Source of the DNA: an uncultured Anaeroplasmataceae bacterium
GTDB lineage: Bacteria; Bacillota_I; Bacilli_A; Acholeplasmatales; Anaeroplasmataceae
Reading direction: 5' to 3'
NCBI GenBank assembly: GCA_949840955.1
Contig: CATKXV010000006.1
Location: forward strand, 60,373-124,372
DNA length: 64,000 nucleotides
Below are positions 1-8,802 of the stretch, one piece after another. The notes beneath the pieces are model-generated. The model searched no databases and was not told the DNA's origin. It was given only the letters and a program-made list of their open reading frames with translations. The position numbers were made by a program, and so were the translations under genes. Within the stretch, counting starts at the first letter, position 1, and every line of letters starts with the position of its first letter.

Positions 1-3000
1 ATTCATGGAAATACATTGCTTTCAGGACCGAATGCATCAGGTAAGTCAACCATTATGGATGCGATAACTTACATTTTAACAGCTGGAGATACCATGTTTA
101 ACCTAGCAGCAAATGAAAAGGGTAAGCGTGACCTACGTGGATATGTTAAATGTAAGCTAGGTATGGATGATAAGGAATATTTAAGAAATGGAGACGTTTC
201 TGGACATGTTGCCTTAGAGTTCTATGATGAGCGTGCAGATTCTAAATTTGCTGTCGGTGCTGTTATAGATGCTTTTGGAGAACTATTGCCTGTAAAGACA
301 CTGTTTTATAGAACCTTTGAGCCTTTGAATGACAAGATGTTTGTATCAGAGGAGCATCAAATCTATGGTACAGTAGAATTTAGAAAGAAGAATCCGAATT
401 TTGAATTTTTCTTGACAAAAAAGGAAGCAAAGCGTGGCTTTAGAACAGCCTTTGGTTCCATCAATGAAGACTTTTATCGCTTGATTCCAAAGGCATTAGC
501 GTTTAAACCAATTGCTGATGTTAAGGATTTTATCTATCAAAATATTCTAGAAGAAAAGGATATTGATGTATCTGCAATTAAGGATTCCATTCGTTCCTAT
601 AAGGAGCTTGAGAATACCTTAAAGCTCATCAATAAAAAAATTGGTGATTTAAGGGAAATTGATGGTATTTATCAGGAGCTAAAGCAAATTGAGGAGCGTA
701 AGAATTATATTCAATATTTGATGCATCTTTTTGATACAGAAGAAATTCGAAATGAAATTACAGATGCTAAAAGACAAATTGAGATTCAAGAGTCTTTACG
801 TGCTTCTAAGGAGCAGGAGATTATTTCCTTAGATCAGGAGCTGTTGGCATTAAATGAACGCTCTCGTGATCTGTATAATGCATTAAGCAATAATGATACC
901 TTTAAGGCAGAGGAATATATTAATCGCGAAATTCTAAAAGCACAGACCAATATCACCTCCTTAGAGGCAAATCAGCAGGTATTTTTAAAGAGGGCTACAA
1001 ATTATAAGAATGCATTAAATGACCTAAGAAAGCTTTCCAATGAGCGGTTATTTGCAGAAATGGCTAATTTATCCTTAGTTCAAATCAATACGATGGATGT
1101 AGAGGCTTCTAAAATTAAGCTTAAGGATTATCAAACTCGCTTGTCCTCTGTTCAAAATCGTATGAATCAGGAGCTTGGCTCCCTAGATATGAAAAAGAGA
1201 GCTTTGGTTTCACAGATTAATGAAATATCAACCAATTTAAAGGGATTAGATCAAAATCGTGTCAACTTCCCTACGCAGCTTTTACAAATTCGTGCAGAGA
1301 TTGAGGATGGTTTAAAGCGTATTTATAATTATGATATTAAGGTACATATTTTTGCTGAAATATGTGAGATTACTGATCCAAACTGGGCAGATACCATCGA
1401 GATTTTCTTGGGAAATCGTCGATTCAATATGATTGTTGAGCCAAGATATTTTGATCAGGCTTTACAAATTTATTCTAGAATCAAGAATAAGTATCGATTA
1501 TATGGTATTGGTTTAGTGAATACAAAGCAAATCAGTCGCTTTAAGAATTATGAATCCAAATCCCTAGCGTCTATTATTGACAGTGAAAATCAGGATGCTC
1601 GTTGTTATATCAACTATACCTGTGGTAATGTCATTATGTGTAATGATGCTATGGAGCTTGAAAATTATCAAACCTCTATTACCAACGATCTATTAATTTA
1701 TAGAGGCTATGCTGTAACGAGCTTAAATCCAAATGTGGAAAAGCCATTTATCGGTAAGAATGCAGCTTCTAAGCAGGCTGTATTATGGCATGAGCGTGCA
1801 GATCAGGCTAGAAATGAATATGTAGAATTAAATGGTAAGATTGAGAATTTAAATCGAATGCTAAGTATTATCGATCAAATTGATATTCGTCCTATCATGG
1901 AGGATTTGGATAAGGCGCTATTGCTGGAAAAGGAAAAGCATGCGTTAGAGGATTTATCTAAGCAGGCTGTTCGTCAAAAAACAGCTACCCCATCTGAGCT
2001 ACAGGAGGATTATGAAAAGGTACTTGAAACCATTAAGGCCTGTGATGCGAAAAAGCTATCTCTAAGCAAGGATATTGGTGGTATAGATAATGCAATCGAG
2101 GCTTTAAATACGATTATTTATAATAAAGGCAATGATTTGGTTCGGTTAGAGGCAGAGCTAGAAGAATTATCTGGAGGCTCTGTTGTATTAGAGCAGCAGG
2201 CTAAGGATGAATATAAGGCATTGGTTTTAAATAAAAACTTTAAAGCAGCCTTTAATGAATATCAGGACAAGTTTAAAACGGAGGAATCCAGCTACACCTT
2301 GCTTTCTGATACCCTTGTAGCAAAGCAATATGGATATATCAATACATACAATTCCACCTTCTCTATTGGCTTAACCGAAATTGATAAGTTTATTGCTGAA
2401 TTAAATAAGCTAGAAAAAACAGAGCTTATCAAATATGAACAAAAGGTTAGAAGTGCAAGAGAGGCCGCAGAGGTTGTATTTAAGGAAGACTTTATTGCAA
2501 AGCTGAGAAATAATATTTTAACAGCTGAGCAGGAAATTAAGCAAATCAATAGTACACTTTCAAATATTCGATTTGGAGATGATCACTATGAATTTATTTT
2601 CCCTAGAAGTACAGAGTATGCCTCCTTTTATGAGATGGTTACCTCAGATTTAGAACCTGGAGGAGAGGGACTTCTTACCTATGCCTTCCAGCAAAAATAT
2701 GATGAGCAAATTAGAGAATTATTTGAAACGTTATCCATGGATGAAGTAAATAGTAATGGAGCGATCAATAAATTTACGGATTATCGTACCTATATGGATT
2801 ATGATATTCGTATTATCAATAAGAATGGAGATACAATGACCTATTCTAAGGTATTTAAGGAAAAATCCGGAGGTGAAACTCAGGTTCCATTCTATGTGGC
2901 AATCATTGCTTCCTTTGTTCGTGTTTATACAAAGGGCTCAGCCATCGCAGGAGATCCAATTGGGCTAGTTTTATTTGATGAGGTTTTTGATAAGATGGAT

Positions 3001-3198
3001 GCCAATCGTATGCATGCGATGATGAATTTTATCAATTCCATGCCTTTACAGGTTATCATAGCCTGCCCACCTCAGCGTATGGATATTCTACAGGATTTTG
3101 CTAAAACGACTTTGATCATGGTCCGCCAGGGAACAAAAGCAACAGTGCTTCCTATGACAACAAAGGGTGAGGACGATGAGGATGAGGAGGAAGAATAA
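1..3198 (+). CDS. SMC-like ATPase of the JetC/MukB type, 5'-truncated by the window edge
   Basis: The reading frame is open from base 1, so the true start lies to the left; 1065 residues are visible. Walker A (GPNASGKST) is encoded at nt 25-51. Long helical stretches rich in E, K, L and Q follow, interrupted by a folded hinge-like block near residues 440-590 (numbered from nt 16). The ABC signature SGGETQVPF starts near residue 951 and Walker B (GLVLFDEVFDK) is at D988-E989, followed by a VIIACPPQR segment. This head, especially SGGE-Q-PFYVAI, is typical of JetC in Wadjet and related MksB/MukB condensins, which extrude DNA loops. The protein ends in an acidic tail. The stop overlaps the sepF start (TAATG). 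The usual JetD/MksG nuclease does not follow; kleisin-like partners would have to lie to the left. Family membership is well supported; defence versus chromosome role is not decided. Confidence 0.85.
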   Translation: MHGNTLLSGPNASGKSTIMDAITYILTAGDTMFNLAANEKGKRDLRGYVKCKLGMDDKEYLRNGDVSGHVALEFYDERADSKFAVGAVIDAFGELLPVKTLFYRTFEPLNDKMFVSEEHQIYGTVEFRKKNPNFEFFLTKKEAKRGFRTAFGSINEDFYRLIPKALAFKPIADVKDFIYQNILEEKDIDVSAIKDSIRSYKELENTLKLINKKIGDLREIDGIYQELKQIEERKNYIQYLMHLFDTEEIRNEITDAKRQIEIQESLRASKEQEIISLDQELLALNERSRDLYNALSNNDTFKAEEYINREILKAQTNITSLEANQQVFLKRATNYKNALNDLRKLSNERLFAEMANLSLVQINTMDVEASKIKLKDYQTRLSSVQNRMNQELGSLDMKKRALVSQINEISTNLKGLDQNRVNFPTQLLQIRAEIEDGLKRIYNYDIKVHIFAEICEITDPNWADTIEIFLGNRRFNMIVEPRYFDQALQIYSRIKNKYRLYGIGLVNTKQISRFKNYESKSLASIIDSENQDARCYINYTCGNVIMCNDAMELENYQTSITNDLLIYRGYAVTSLNPNVEKPFIGKNAASKQAVLWHERADQARNEYVELNGKIENLNRMLSIIDQIDIRPIMEDLDKALLLEKEKHALEDLSKQAVRQKTATPSELQEDYEKVLETIKACDAKKLSLSKDIGGIDNAIEALNTIIYNKGNDLVRLEAELEELSGGSVVLEQQAKDEYKALVLNKNFKAAFNEYQDKFKTEESSYTLLSDTLVAKQYGYINTYNSTFSIGLTEIDKFIAELNKLEKTELIKYEQKVRSAREAAEVVFKEDFIAKLRNNILTAEQEIKQINSTLSNIRFGDDHYEFIFPRSTEYASFYEMVTSDLEPGGEGLLTYAFQQKYDEQIRELFETLSMDEVNSNGAINKFTDYRTYMDYDIRIINKNGDTMTYSKVFKEKSGGETQVPFYVAIIASFVRVYTKGSAIAGDPIGLVLFDEVFDKMDANRMHAMMNFINSMPLQVIIACPPQRMDILQDFAKTTLIMVRQGTKATVLPMTTKGEDDEDEEEE

Positions 3199-3533
3199 TG
3201 GGATTTTTTGGAAAAAAGAAAAATGCCTATGAGGAGGCCTCTAGAAACTTAGAAAATAGAGAGCTTGCAAGACAAAGAATCATTATGGATCAAATTGATG
3301 ATAATGATCAAAAGGCGGCTGAATATGTAAAAAAATTAAAGGGTGGGGATCCACTTGTAATCAATTTTGATAATTTAGAGCCTATGGCGGCGAATAAGTT
3401 ATTGGCATTTTTTACAGGTGCTACCTATGCACTGGATGGAAAAACAGTAAAGATTAATGAAAAAACATATTTATTTGCTTTAAAGTCAAGCTTTATGGAT
3501 GGTTCCTTACAGCAATTTTTAGATGAATTATAA
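3198..3533 (+). CDS. sepF: SepF, FtsZ-anchoring cell-division protein
   Basis: A 111-residue protein. The C-terminal domain (about residues 48-111) has the SepF pattern: GDPLVINFDNLEPMAANKLL, then FFTGATYALDG, then a strand ending in YLFAL. SepF is a cytoplasmic protein that polymerises into rings, binds the FtsZ tail and tethers it to the membrane through an N-terminal amphipathic helix. Here the N-terminus (MGFFGKKKNAYEEA) is short and basic, with a linker of only about 35 residues, so the protein is shorter than the roughly 150 residues of Bacillus SepF. The start codon overlaps the stop of the SMC-like gene (TAATG), implying translational coupling. In many Gram-positives sepF lies with ylm/ftsZ genes; this placement behind a condensin-like ATPase is unusual. 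Confidence 0.85.
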   Translation: MGFFGKKKNAYEEASRNLENRELARQRIIMDQIDDNDQKAAEYVKKLKGGDPLVINFDNLEPMAANKLLAFFTGATYALDGKTVKINEKTYLFALKSSFMDGSLQQFLDEL

Positions 3534-3538
3534 GATTT

Positions 3539-3576
3539 AAGACATGAAAGTAGCAATGCCTTCATGTCTTTATTTT
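3539..3576 (+). terminator. Intrinsic terminator of the SMC-sepF operon
   Basis: A perfect 10-bp stem (AAGACATGAA with TTCATGTCTT, 3539-3548 and 3561-3570) is followed by a T-rich tract and lies directly after the sepF stop. Confidence 0.85.
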
Positions 3577-3585
3577 CATTAAATA

Positions 3586-3614
3586 TTGACTAAGAATTCA
3601 TTAATTGATATAAT
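3586..3614 (+). promoter_or_regulatory. Sigma-A type promoter of the lipoprotein / pectate lyase operon
   Basis: The -35 TTGACT (3586-3591) and -10 TATAAT (3609-3614) are separated by exactly 17 bp. The predicted start falls near 3621, inside the cre-like element at 3620-3633. Confidence 0.8.
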
Positions 3615-3619
3615 AATAG

Positions 3620-3633
3620 ATAAAGCGTTTACA
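3620..3633 (-). promoter_or_regulatory. cre-like catabolite-repression operator
   Basis: Read on the minus strand this is TGTAAACGCTTTAT, which fits 12 of 14 positions of the CcpA consensus TGWAANCGNTNWCA. It covers the predicted transcription start, a position where CcpA normally represses. A related element lies at 12578-12592. Confidence 0.6.
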
Positions 3634-3647
3634 TAAGGAGAATGAGT

Positions 3648-5057
3648 ATGAGAATTATGAAAAAAATAAGCTTAGGTATCATAGCCTTACTGAGTCTAGG
3701 TACCTTTGTAGCATGTAAAGAAGAGAATACTGTGGAGCCCATTGAGCCATTTGACCCAACGCCTGTTACCTCTTCAGAAACATTAAGTAGTATTACTTTA
3801 GATACAACCAATGCAAAAACAGATTTTTATATAGGGGAAAGCTTTACCTCAGAGGGGCTTGTTGTTACAGCTAATTTTGTTAAATATGAAAATGGTAGAC
3901 CAACCTCTGTTCCTAAGGAATGTAAGGATTATTATGTGGATACTTCCTTGCTGGATATGAATCATTCTGGAGTATATCCAGTTACAGTGGTATATCGATT
4001 GGCAACAACGAAGGTCCAAAATAAGTATAATGTTACGGTCAAGTCCTCCGTTTTAGAGGCTTCCTCCGTGAAATATGTTTCTGGACTTGAAATTAAGTAT
4101 AGTGCACAAACCTCCTTTTTGGTTGATGATGAATTTCAATTTAGAACCAATGCATTAACCATAAGAGCTCATTACTTTGAGGGTTCTTCAGAGGTTGAAA
4201 CTAAGGCTTTGGCATATACTAAAATTACAATTGATTCAAGCTCTGTGGATACAACAAAGGTAGGAACCTATCTAATTAAGTATACCTTTACAGAGGATTT
4301 AACTCTGGATGGCACTCCATATAAAAATGAGGTTTGTGCATTTACTGTGGTAACTGTTACAAATCCAGCACTTTCTATTTCATTAGTTAGTGGAACAACA
4401 GATTTGGAGGCATCTATTTTTGGTGTTGATACCTCAGATTGGAAAATTCGAATTGTTCGTGCAAAAAGAGCTCCTGAAATTGTTGATTTCAGTGAGGAAT
4501 TATTTACATTAAAAAATGTAGTTCCTTATTTGGTTGCAACACAAACGGCAAAGGTAGAATTGAATGAAAACCCATTGAGTGTTTTTATGGAATTTGATGT
4601 TACTATCAAAGAATCAGACAAATATAGCATCATTACAGCTGTTGAGCTAGATAGAGTTGCTGAGGAAAATGATAAAATCCAGCTTGATGAGACCGGAAAA
4701 TTGTTTGTCCCAAAGAATGTTACAATGACAACCAATAGACATACAGATCGCTTTGGTGGAATTTTATTTAAGGAAAGGGTTACAATCAAGGGAGCTTCTC
4801 AGCCATTGGAGGTTATTATGGATGCTCCTGGTATATTGGTAATTTATATTGCATCTTCTGGAGATGAGGCAAGAGAAATTACGGTATATGATCCAGATGG
4901 AGAAGAGATTGATACCTATACAACCTCCTCAACAAAGCAGGTCATTACAGAGGTGCGTTTGAATCTAGAAAAGGCTGGAACCTACAAGGTAATCAATCCT
5001 GCAAGTGGTGTTTATATCCATGGCTGCATTATTGCTACAGAAAAGGTAGCAAAGTAA
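3648..5057 (+). CDS. Surface lipoprotein with Ig-like domains
   Basis: The start at 3648 is chosen because AAGGAG (3635-3640) sits 7 nt upstream; the earlier in-frame ATG at 3642 is only 1 nt from it. The 469-residue product has a basic N-terminus, a hydrophobic segment and a lipobox (FVAC, lipidated Cys23), then an acidic low-complexity linker. About residues 45-130 resemble a bacterial Ig-like (Big_3 type) domain: FYIGESFTSEGLVVTANF ending in HSGVYPVTVVYR. A second similar unit follows at about 140-235. The C-terminal ~130 residues form a beta-rich domain of unknown type. It is first in an operon with the PL9 lipoprotein 13 nt downstream. I infer an outer-surface scaffold or polysaccharide-binding partner of the lyase; no catalytic motif is visible. 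Confidence 0.7.
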   Translation: MRIMKKISLGIIALLSLGTFVACKEENTVEPIEPFDPTPVTSSETLSSITLDTTNAKTDFYIGESFTSEGLVVTANFVKYENGRPTSVPKECKDYYVDTSLLDMNHSGVYPVTVVYRLATTKVQNKYNVTVKSSVLEASSVKYVSGLEIKYSAQTSFLVDDEFQFRTNALTIRAHYFEGSSEVETKALAYTKITIDSSSVDTTKVGTYLIKYTFTEDLTLDGTPYKNEVCAFTVVTVTNPALSISLVSGTTDLEASIFGVDTSDWKIRIVRAKRAPEIVDFSEELFTLKNVVPYLVATQTAKVELNENPLSVFMEFDVTIKESDKYSIITAVELDRVAEENDKIQLDETGKLFVPKNVTMTTNRHTDRFGGILFKERVTIKGASQPLEVIMDAPGILVIYIASSGDEAREITVYDPDGEEIDTYTTSSTKQVITEVRLNLEKAGTYKVINPASGVYIHGCIIATEKVAK

Positions 5058-5070
5058 GAGGTGAGCTATT

Positions 5071-8000
5071 ATGAAAAATAAATTGAAATATTTTGTTTTA
5101 GTACTATTATGTGTTGCATTCCTTGCCGCTTGTAAAACAGAGGTTAAGGATAATAGAAGAAGAATCTATGTAACTCCAGATGGAGATATAACCTCAGATG
5201 GTCTATCCCAAAAGAATCCAACGGATTTTGTAGGGGCTGTTTCTAATGCTGAGCCAGGAGATTTAATTCTTTTAAAGGGAGGCACCTATTCCTATAATCA
5301 AAGAATACAAATCACAAATGATGGCTTTCCGAACCAATATATTACAGTTGAGCCTCTAAGCGAAAAGGATCGTGTAGTATTTGATTTTTCTGAGATGTTC
5401 TTTAATGGCTCGAATCGTGGAATTCAGCTTTATGGAGATTATTGGAATTTTAATCGAATTGAAATTACAGGTGCTGGAGATAATGGAATGTATATTTCTG
5501 GTAGCTATAATATCATTGAAAATTGTTTATTTTATAATAACAGAGATACCGGCTTACAAATTGGACGTGGATATGCTCATGAAAGCACCATTGATTTATG
5601 GCCTTCCTATAATTTGATCAAAAACTGTACATCCTTTGCCAATTATGATGCTGAAACCTATGGTGAAAATGCAGATGGATTTGCAGCAAAATTAACGGTT
5701 GGCTACGGAAATGTATTTGACGGCTGTATCGCCTTTAGAAATTCAGATGATGGTTGGGATTTATTTGCTAAGGAGGATTCAGGAAATATTGGTACAGTTA
5801 TCTTATATAATTGCTTATCCTTTGAAAATGGATTTTTACCTTACCCAATCAAGAGAGAAGCACCAGATGGCTCCTTGTATGACTCCTATAATACTCGTGA
5901 TGGAGATGGAATAGGCTTTAAGCTTGGTGGCTCTACAATGGAGGGAGATGTAATTCTTCATAATTGCTTAGCCTTTAACAATAAGCTTCATGGCTTTGGA
6001 GATAATTCAAACCCAGGTGTGATCAATATTTCAAATAGTAGTGCAATTAATAACTGCATTGGTATAGAAGAAAATGGAGATGTATCTAATGTTCGTGGAA
6101 TACCAGGAACACAAAATAAGTCAAATAATTTTGATTTAGCAAGAGATACAAAGAGCTACAATTCCTATTATGGAGTCCTTTCCTTTATCAACAATCAAAA
6201 GGGCTATGAGGTTTCTGATGGTGACTCCTCTTATAATGAGGATAAATTTAGAGGAAGTACAGCTTATAGTATTTTCCAAACAAAATATGAGGATAAGGAA
6301 ATTTATAAGGCATTTACCTCCTATGAGGATGCCTCAGTATATCATTCTGAAACGGTAGATGTAGCTTTATCTGGAGGAACCGATTTTACAGAGATTAGTG
6401 AAGGCTCCTTTGCTAGTTTAGCCCCTTGGAATGCAAAATGTAGTGATGTGGAGCATATTGCAGATTTGACAAGTATGCATACAACCCTAAGAAATGCAGA
6501 TGGCTCTGTGAATATTGGAGATACCTGTAAGCTTACAGATGAAGCATTATTAACCTATGTGAATGGAAAGCCAGTTGGAGCTACCCTTTCTAAGGAATCC
6601 AATGAGGCCTATGAGCATTATGAGCTACTTAACTTTAGTGGCTGTAATAGAATAGATGAGGTCAATGTAGAGGCTGCCTATAACGCCTTAGAAATCTTAG
6701 GTGCTGAAGCAGCAATCTACCAGGATTTTGAAATTGCAAAAATAATCCAGGGCTGTGATATTTTCTGGACCTCCTCCAATCCAGAGATTTTAGAGGTACA
6801 GAATGAGGAAAAAACTTCTGTTTCTAGTACAGTATTTAGTAGAGTTAAGGTTCACTCTCCTTCTACAGAAACAAAGGTTACCCTATCTGCTCGCATTATT
6901 TCTGGAGATGTAGAAAAGACAAAGACCTTTGATATTACCGTTAAAGGAAGAAATTTAACTCTTGGAGAAATGGTATCTACGGGTGGAAATTTAGTTCGTT
7001 TGGATTTGTATGGTCAATTCATTGCACCTAAAATTTATCCATTAGATGCCTCAGCTATCACTACAACGGAATTCCCATTAAGCTTATATGATATGGAATA
7101 TACCTATCGTTATGCAACCGATGGTAATTCAACCTTCCATCCGATTGACAAGGTTTATACCTCAGTTTCTGGAGTTTATGAAATTACAGCTACAGCAGTG
7201 CTAAAGTCCAATAAGGAGATTCAATCCTCCTATACCTATAGTGTTTATGTAGTAGATCCAGGCTGGAATATTGATTTCAAAAATTCAAATTCCTCTGTAG
7301 CTTTAAATAAAGATGGATTTACCATTAGTGGAAAGCTTTCTAATATCTATGGAGATTTAAATGCAATTGTATCGGATACACCTCTTGAGCTTTCCTATGA
7401 GGAATTCTTAGCTCATGAACAGCTTCAAAGAGTTGAAATCAATTCAGATTCTATCGTAGCAAACTTTGATGCAGATATCACCTCTAATCAGGTAAAATAT
7501 ATTTATTATATGGTTACAAATAAAAATCAATCCAACACGGATGCTAGAATTTATTCTGCTCAAACAGAATTGGTTTCTATCGATACGAAGGAGGAATTTA
7601 AATCCTTAGCTAGTACAGGTAAAAAGGGTGAAGAAACTGCTTCAACAACCACGATTTATACCTTAAATGCGGATTTGGATTTTAAAGATTTTGAATGGAA
7701 AATTCCAACAAAAGCAGAAGCAAAATCCTTTAGTGGATTATTTAATGGAAATGGTCACACCATTCAAAATATAACGATAGAGGGAGCTTCCTCTGATAAA
7801 ACAGTCAATGTATTCTATAAGGTGGCCAATGGTACCATTATGAATGTAAAATTTGATTCCATTTCCATTTATAACACAGATTCCTCTGCTGGAAAGCAGG
7901 TTGGTATTATTGGAGATTTACAGGGAGGCTATTTACATCAAATTCAAATGACGAACATCTCTGCTAAAGGTAGAGAAGGGGTTGCAGCCCTAGTTGGTCA

Positions 8001-8733
8001 GGTTACTGGTGGAGAAAACTATATTTCTGAGTGCTCCTTAGTTAATCCAATTCCAGCAAAGGCAGAAGAAAACAAATATGTCATTAGTGCTGTAAATAAA
8101 TATGCAGGTGGTATTGTTGGAAATGGTCAAAAGAATAATGATCAGTCCATATTCCGATTAACCATTACGGATTGCTATGTCAATGCCATTATTGGAGATG
8201 GTAAGGATGCAGGTGGAAATACAGGTGGTATTGTTGGTAGAGTTAAAAACGAAAGCTCTATCTATTACACTCATATTGAGCGCTGTGTCTATGAGGGTAC
8301 AATTATAGCCAAGGGAAATTATAATTCAGGAATTATTGGTGATTTTGATAATGGTCAAGGTCATGTTGTAATCAAAAATAATTTCTCTAATGTTGATTTC
8401 TTATTTGCAGGTACGTACTTGAATGCAAAGGAAGCATTAGAAGCAGGGGCTACCCAGGTCTATGCTCATAAGAATACGAATCCAATCTGTGGTCGTGCTG
8501 TGTCTACCCCTATGGGTATCTATGAAACAGAACGGAATTATGGTACCTGGGGTGAATATTATTCTCAGGCCATCCATTCTACCTCTATTTGGTTTGAGTT
8601 GGCTCAATTGAATGAAACAACCTACAAATACGAATGGGAGCTTGGAAAAACATTCCTTGAATCTACGCTACAGCTGGATTTAGAGAAGGTTTGGCAGTTT
8701 GATGAAACTACAAAAAAGATAAGCTTACGATAA
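5071..8733 (+). CDS. PL9-family pectate lyase lipoprotein
   Basis: A 1220-residue lipoprotein with lipobox LAAC (Cys21), so it should be anchored outside the membrane. Residues ~30-350 form a right-handed parallel beta-helix of polysaccharide lyase family 9, which cleaves polygalacturonate by beta-elimination with Ca2+. The residues equivalent to the Ca2+ ligands of Pel9A are visible as D202 (NADGFAAK), D226, D227 and D230 (NSDDGWD), and the catalytic base as K284 (GIGFKLGG). Further domains follow: an Ig-like region near 640-740, and a C-terminal region (about 870-1100) with LFNGNGHTIQNITIEG and repeated GGIVG motifs resembling GLUG-type repeats. It sits 13 nt after the Ig-like lipoprotein, with RBS GAGGTGA. 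The catalytic assignment is strong; the roles of the C-terminal domains are inferred. Confidence 0.9.
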   Translation: MKNKLKYFVLVLLCVAFLAACKTEVKDNRRRIYVTPDGDITSDGLSQKNPTDFVGAVSNAEPGDLILLKGGTYSYNQRIQITNDGFPNQYITVEPLSEKDRVVFDFSEMFFNGSNRGIQLYGDYWNFNRIEITGAGDNGMYISGSYNIIENCLFYNNRDTGLQIGRGYAHESTIDLWPSYNLIKNCTSFANYDAETYGENADGFAAKLTVGYGNVFDGCIAFRNSDDGWDLFAKEDSGNIGTVILYNCLSFENGFLPYPIKREAPDGSLYDSYNTRDGDGIGFKLGGSTMEGDVILHNCLAFNNKLHGFGDNSNPGVINISNSSAINNCIGIEENGDVSNVRGIPGTQNKSNNFDLARDTKSYNSYYGVLSFINNQKGYEVSDGDSSYNEDKFRGSTAYSIFQTKYEDKEIYKAFTSYEDASVYHSETVDVALSGGTDFTEISEGSFASLAPWNAKCSDVEHIADLTSMHTTLRNADGSVNIGDTCKLTDEALLTYVNGKPVGATLSKESNEAYEHYELLNFSGCNRIDEVNVEAAYNALEILGAEAAIYQDFEIAKIIQGCDIFWTSSNPEILEVQNEEKTSVSSTVFSRVKVHSPSTETKVTLSARIISGDVEKTKTFDITVKGRNLTLGEMVSTGGNLVRLDLYGQFIAPKIYPLDASAITTTEFPLSLYDMEYTYRYATDGNSTFHPIDKVYTSVSGVYEITATAVLKSNKEIQSSYTYSVYVVDPGWNIDFKNSNSSVALNKDGFTISGKLSNIYGDLNAIVSDTPLELSYEEFLAHEQLQRVEINSDSIVANFDADITSNQVKYIYYMVTNKNQSNTDARIYSAQTELVSIDTKEEFKSLASTGKKGEETASTTTIYTLNADLDFKDFEWKIPTKAEAKSFSGLFNGNGHTIQNITIEGASSDKTVNVFYKVANGTIMNVKFDSISIYNTDSSAGKQVGIIGDLQGGYLHQIQMTNISAKGREGVAALVGQVTGGENYISECSLVNPIPAKAEENKYVISAVNKYAGGIVGNGQKNNDQSIFRLTITDCYVNAIIGDGKDAGGNTGGIVGRVKNESSIYYTHIERCVYEGTIIAKGNYNSGIIGDFDNGQGHVVIKNNFSNVDFLFAGTYLNAKEALEAGATQVYAHKNTNPICGRAVSTPMGIYETERNYGTWGEYYSQAIHSTSIWFELAQLNETTYKYEWELGKTFLESTLQLDLEKVWQFDETTKKISLR

Positions 8734-8751
8734 TAAAATATGATAATATAG

Positions 8752-8779
8752 AGGGCTTGAGGCAACTCAGGCCTTCTTT
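8752..8779 (+). terminator. Hairpin with T-rich tail between lyase and sugar genes
   Basis: AGGGCTTGAG and CTCAGGCCTT form a stem (with G-U pairs) around a GCAA loop, followed by CTTTT. It may terminate or only attenuate, because no separate promoter is evident before 8803. Confidence 0.6.
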
Positions 8780-8802
8780 TAGGTAAAGAAAGGAAAAAGA
8801 AT

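Noticed and set aside
1..3198. Calling a complete Wadjet defence system
   Set aside because: Only the JetC-like ATPase is visible; no JetA, JetB or JetD is in the window.
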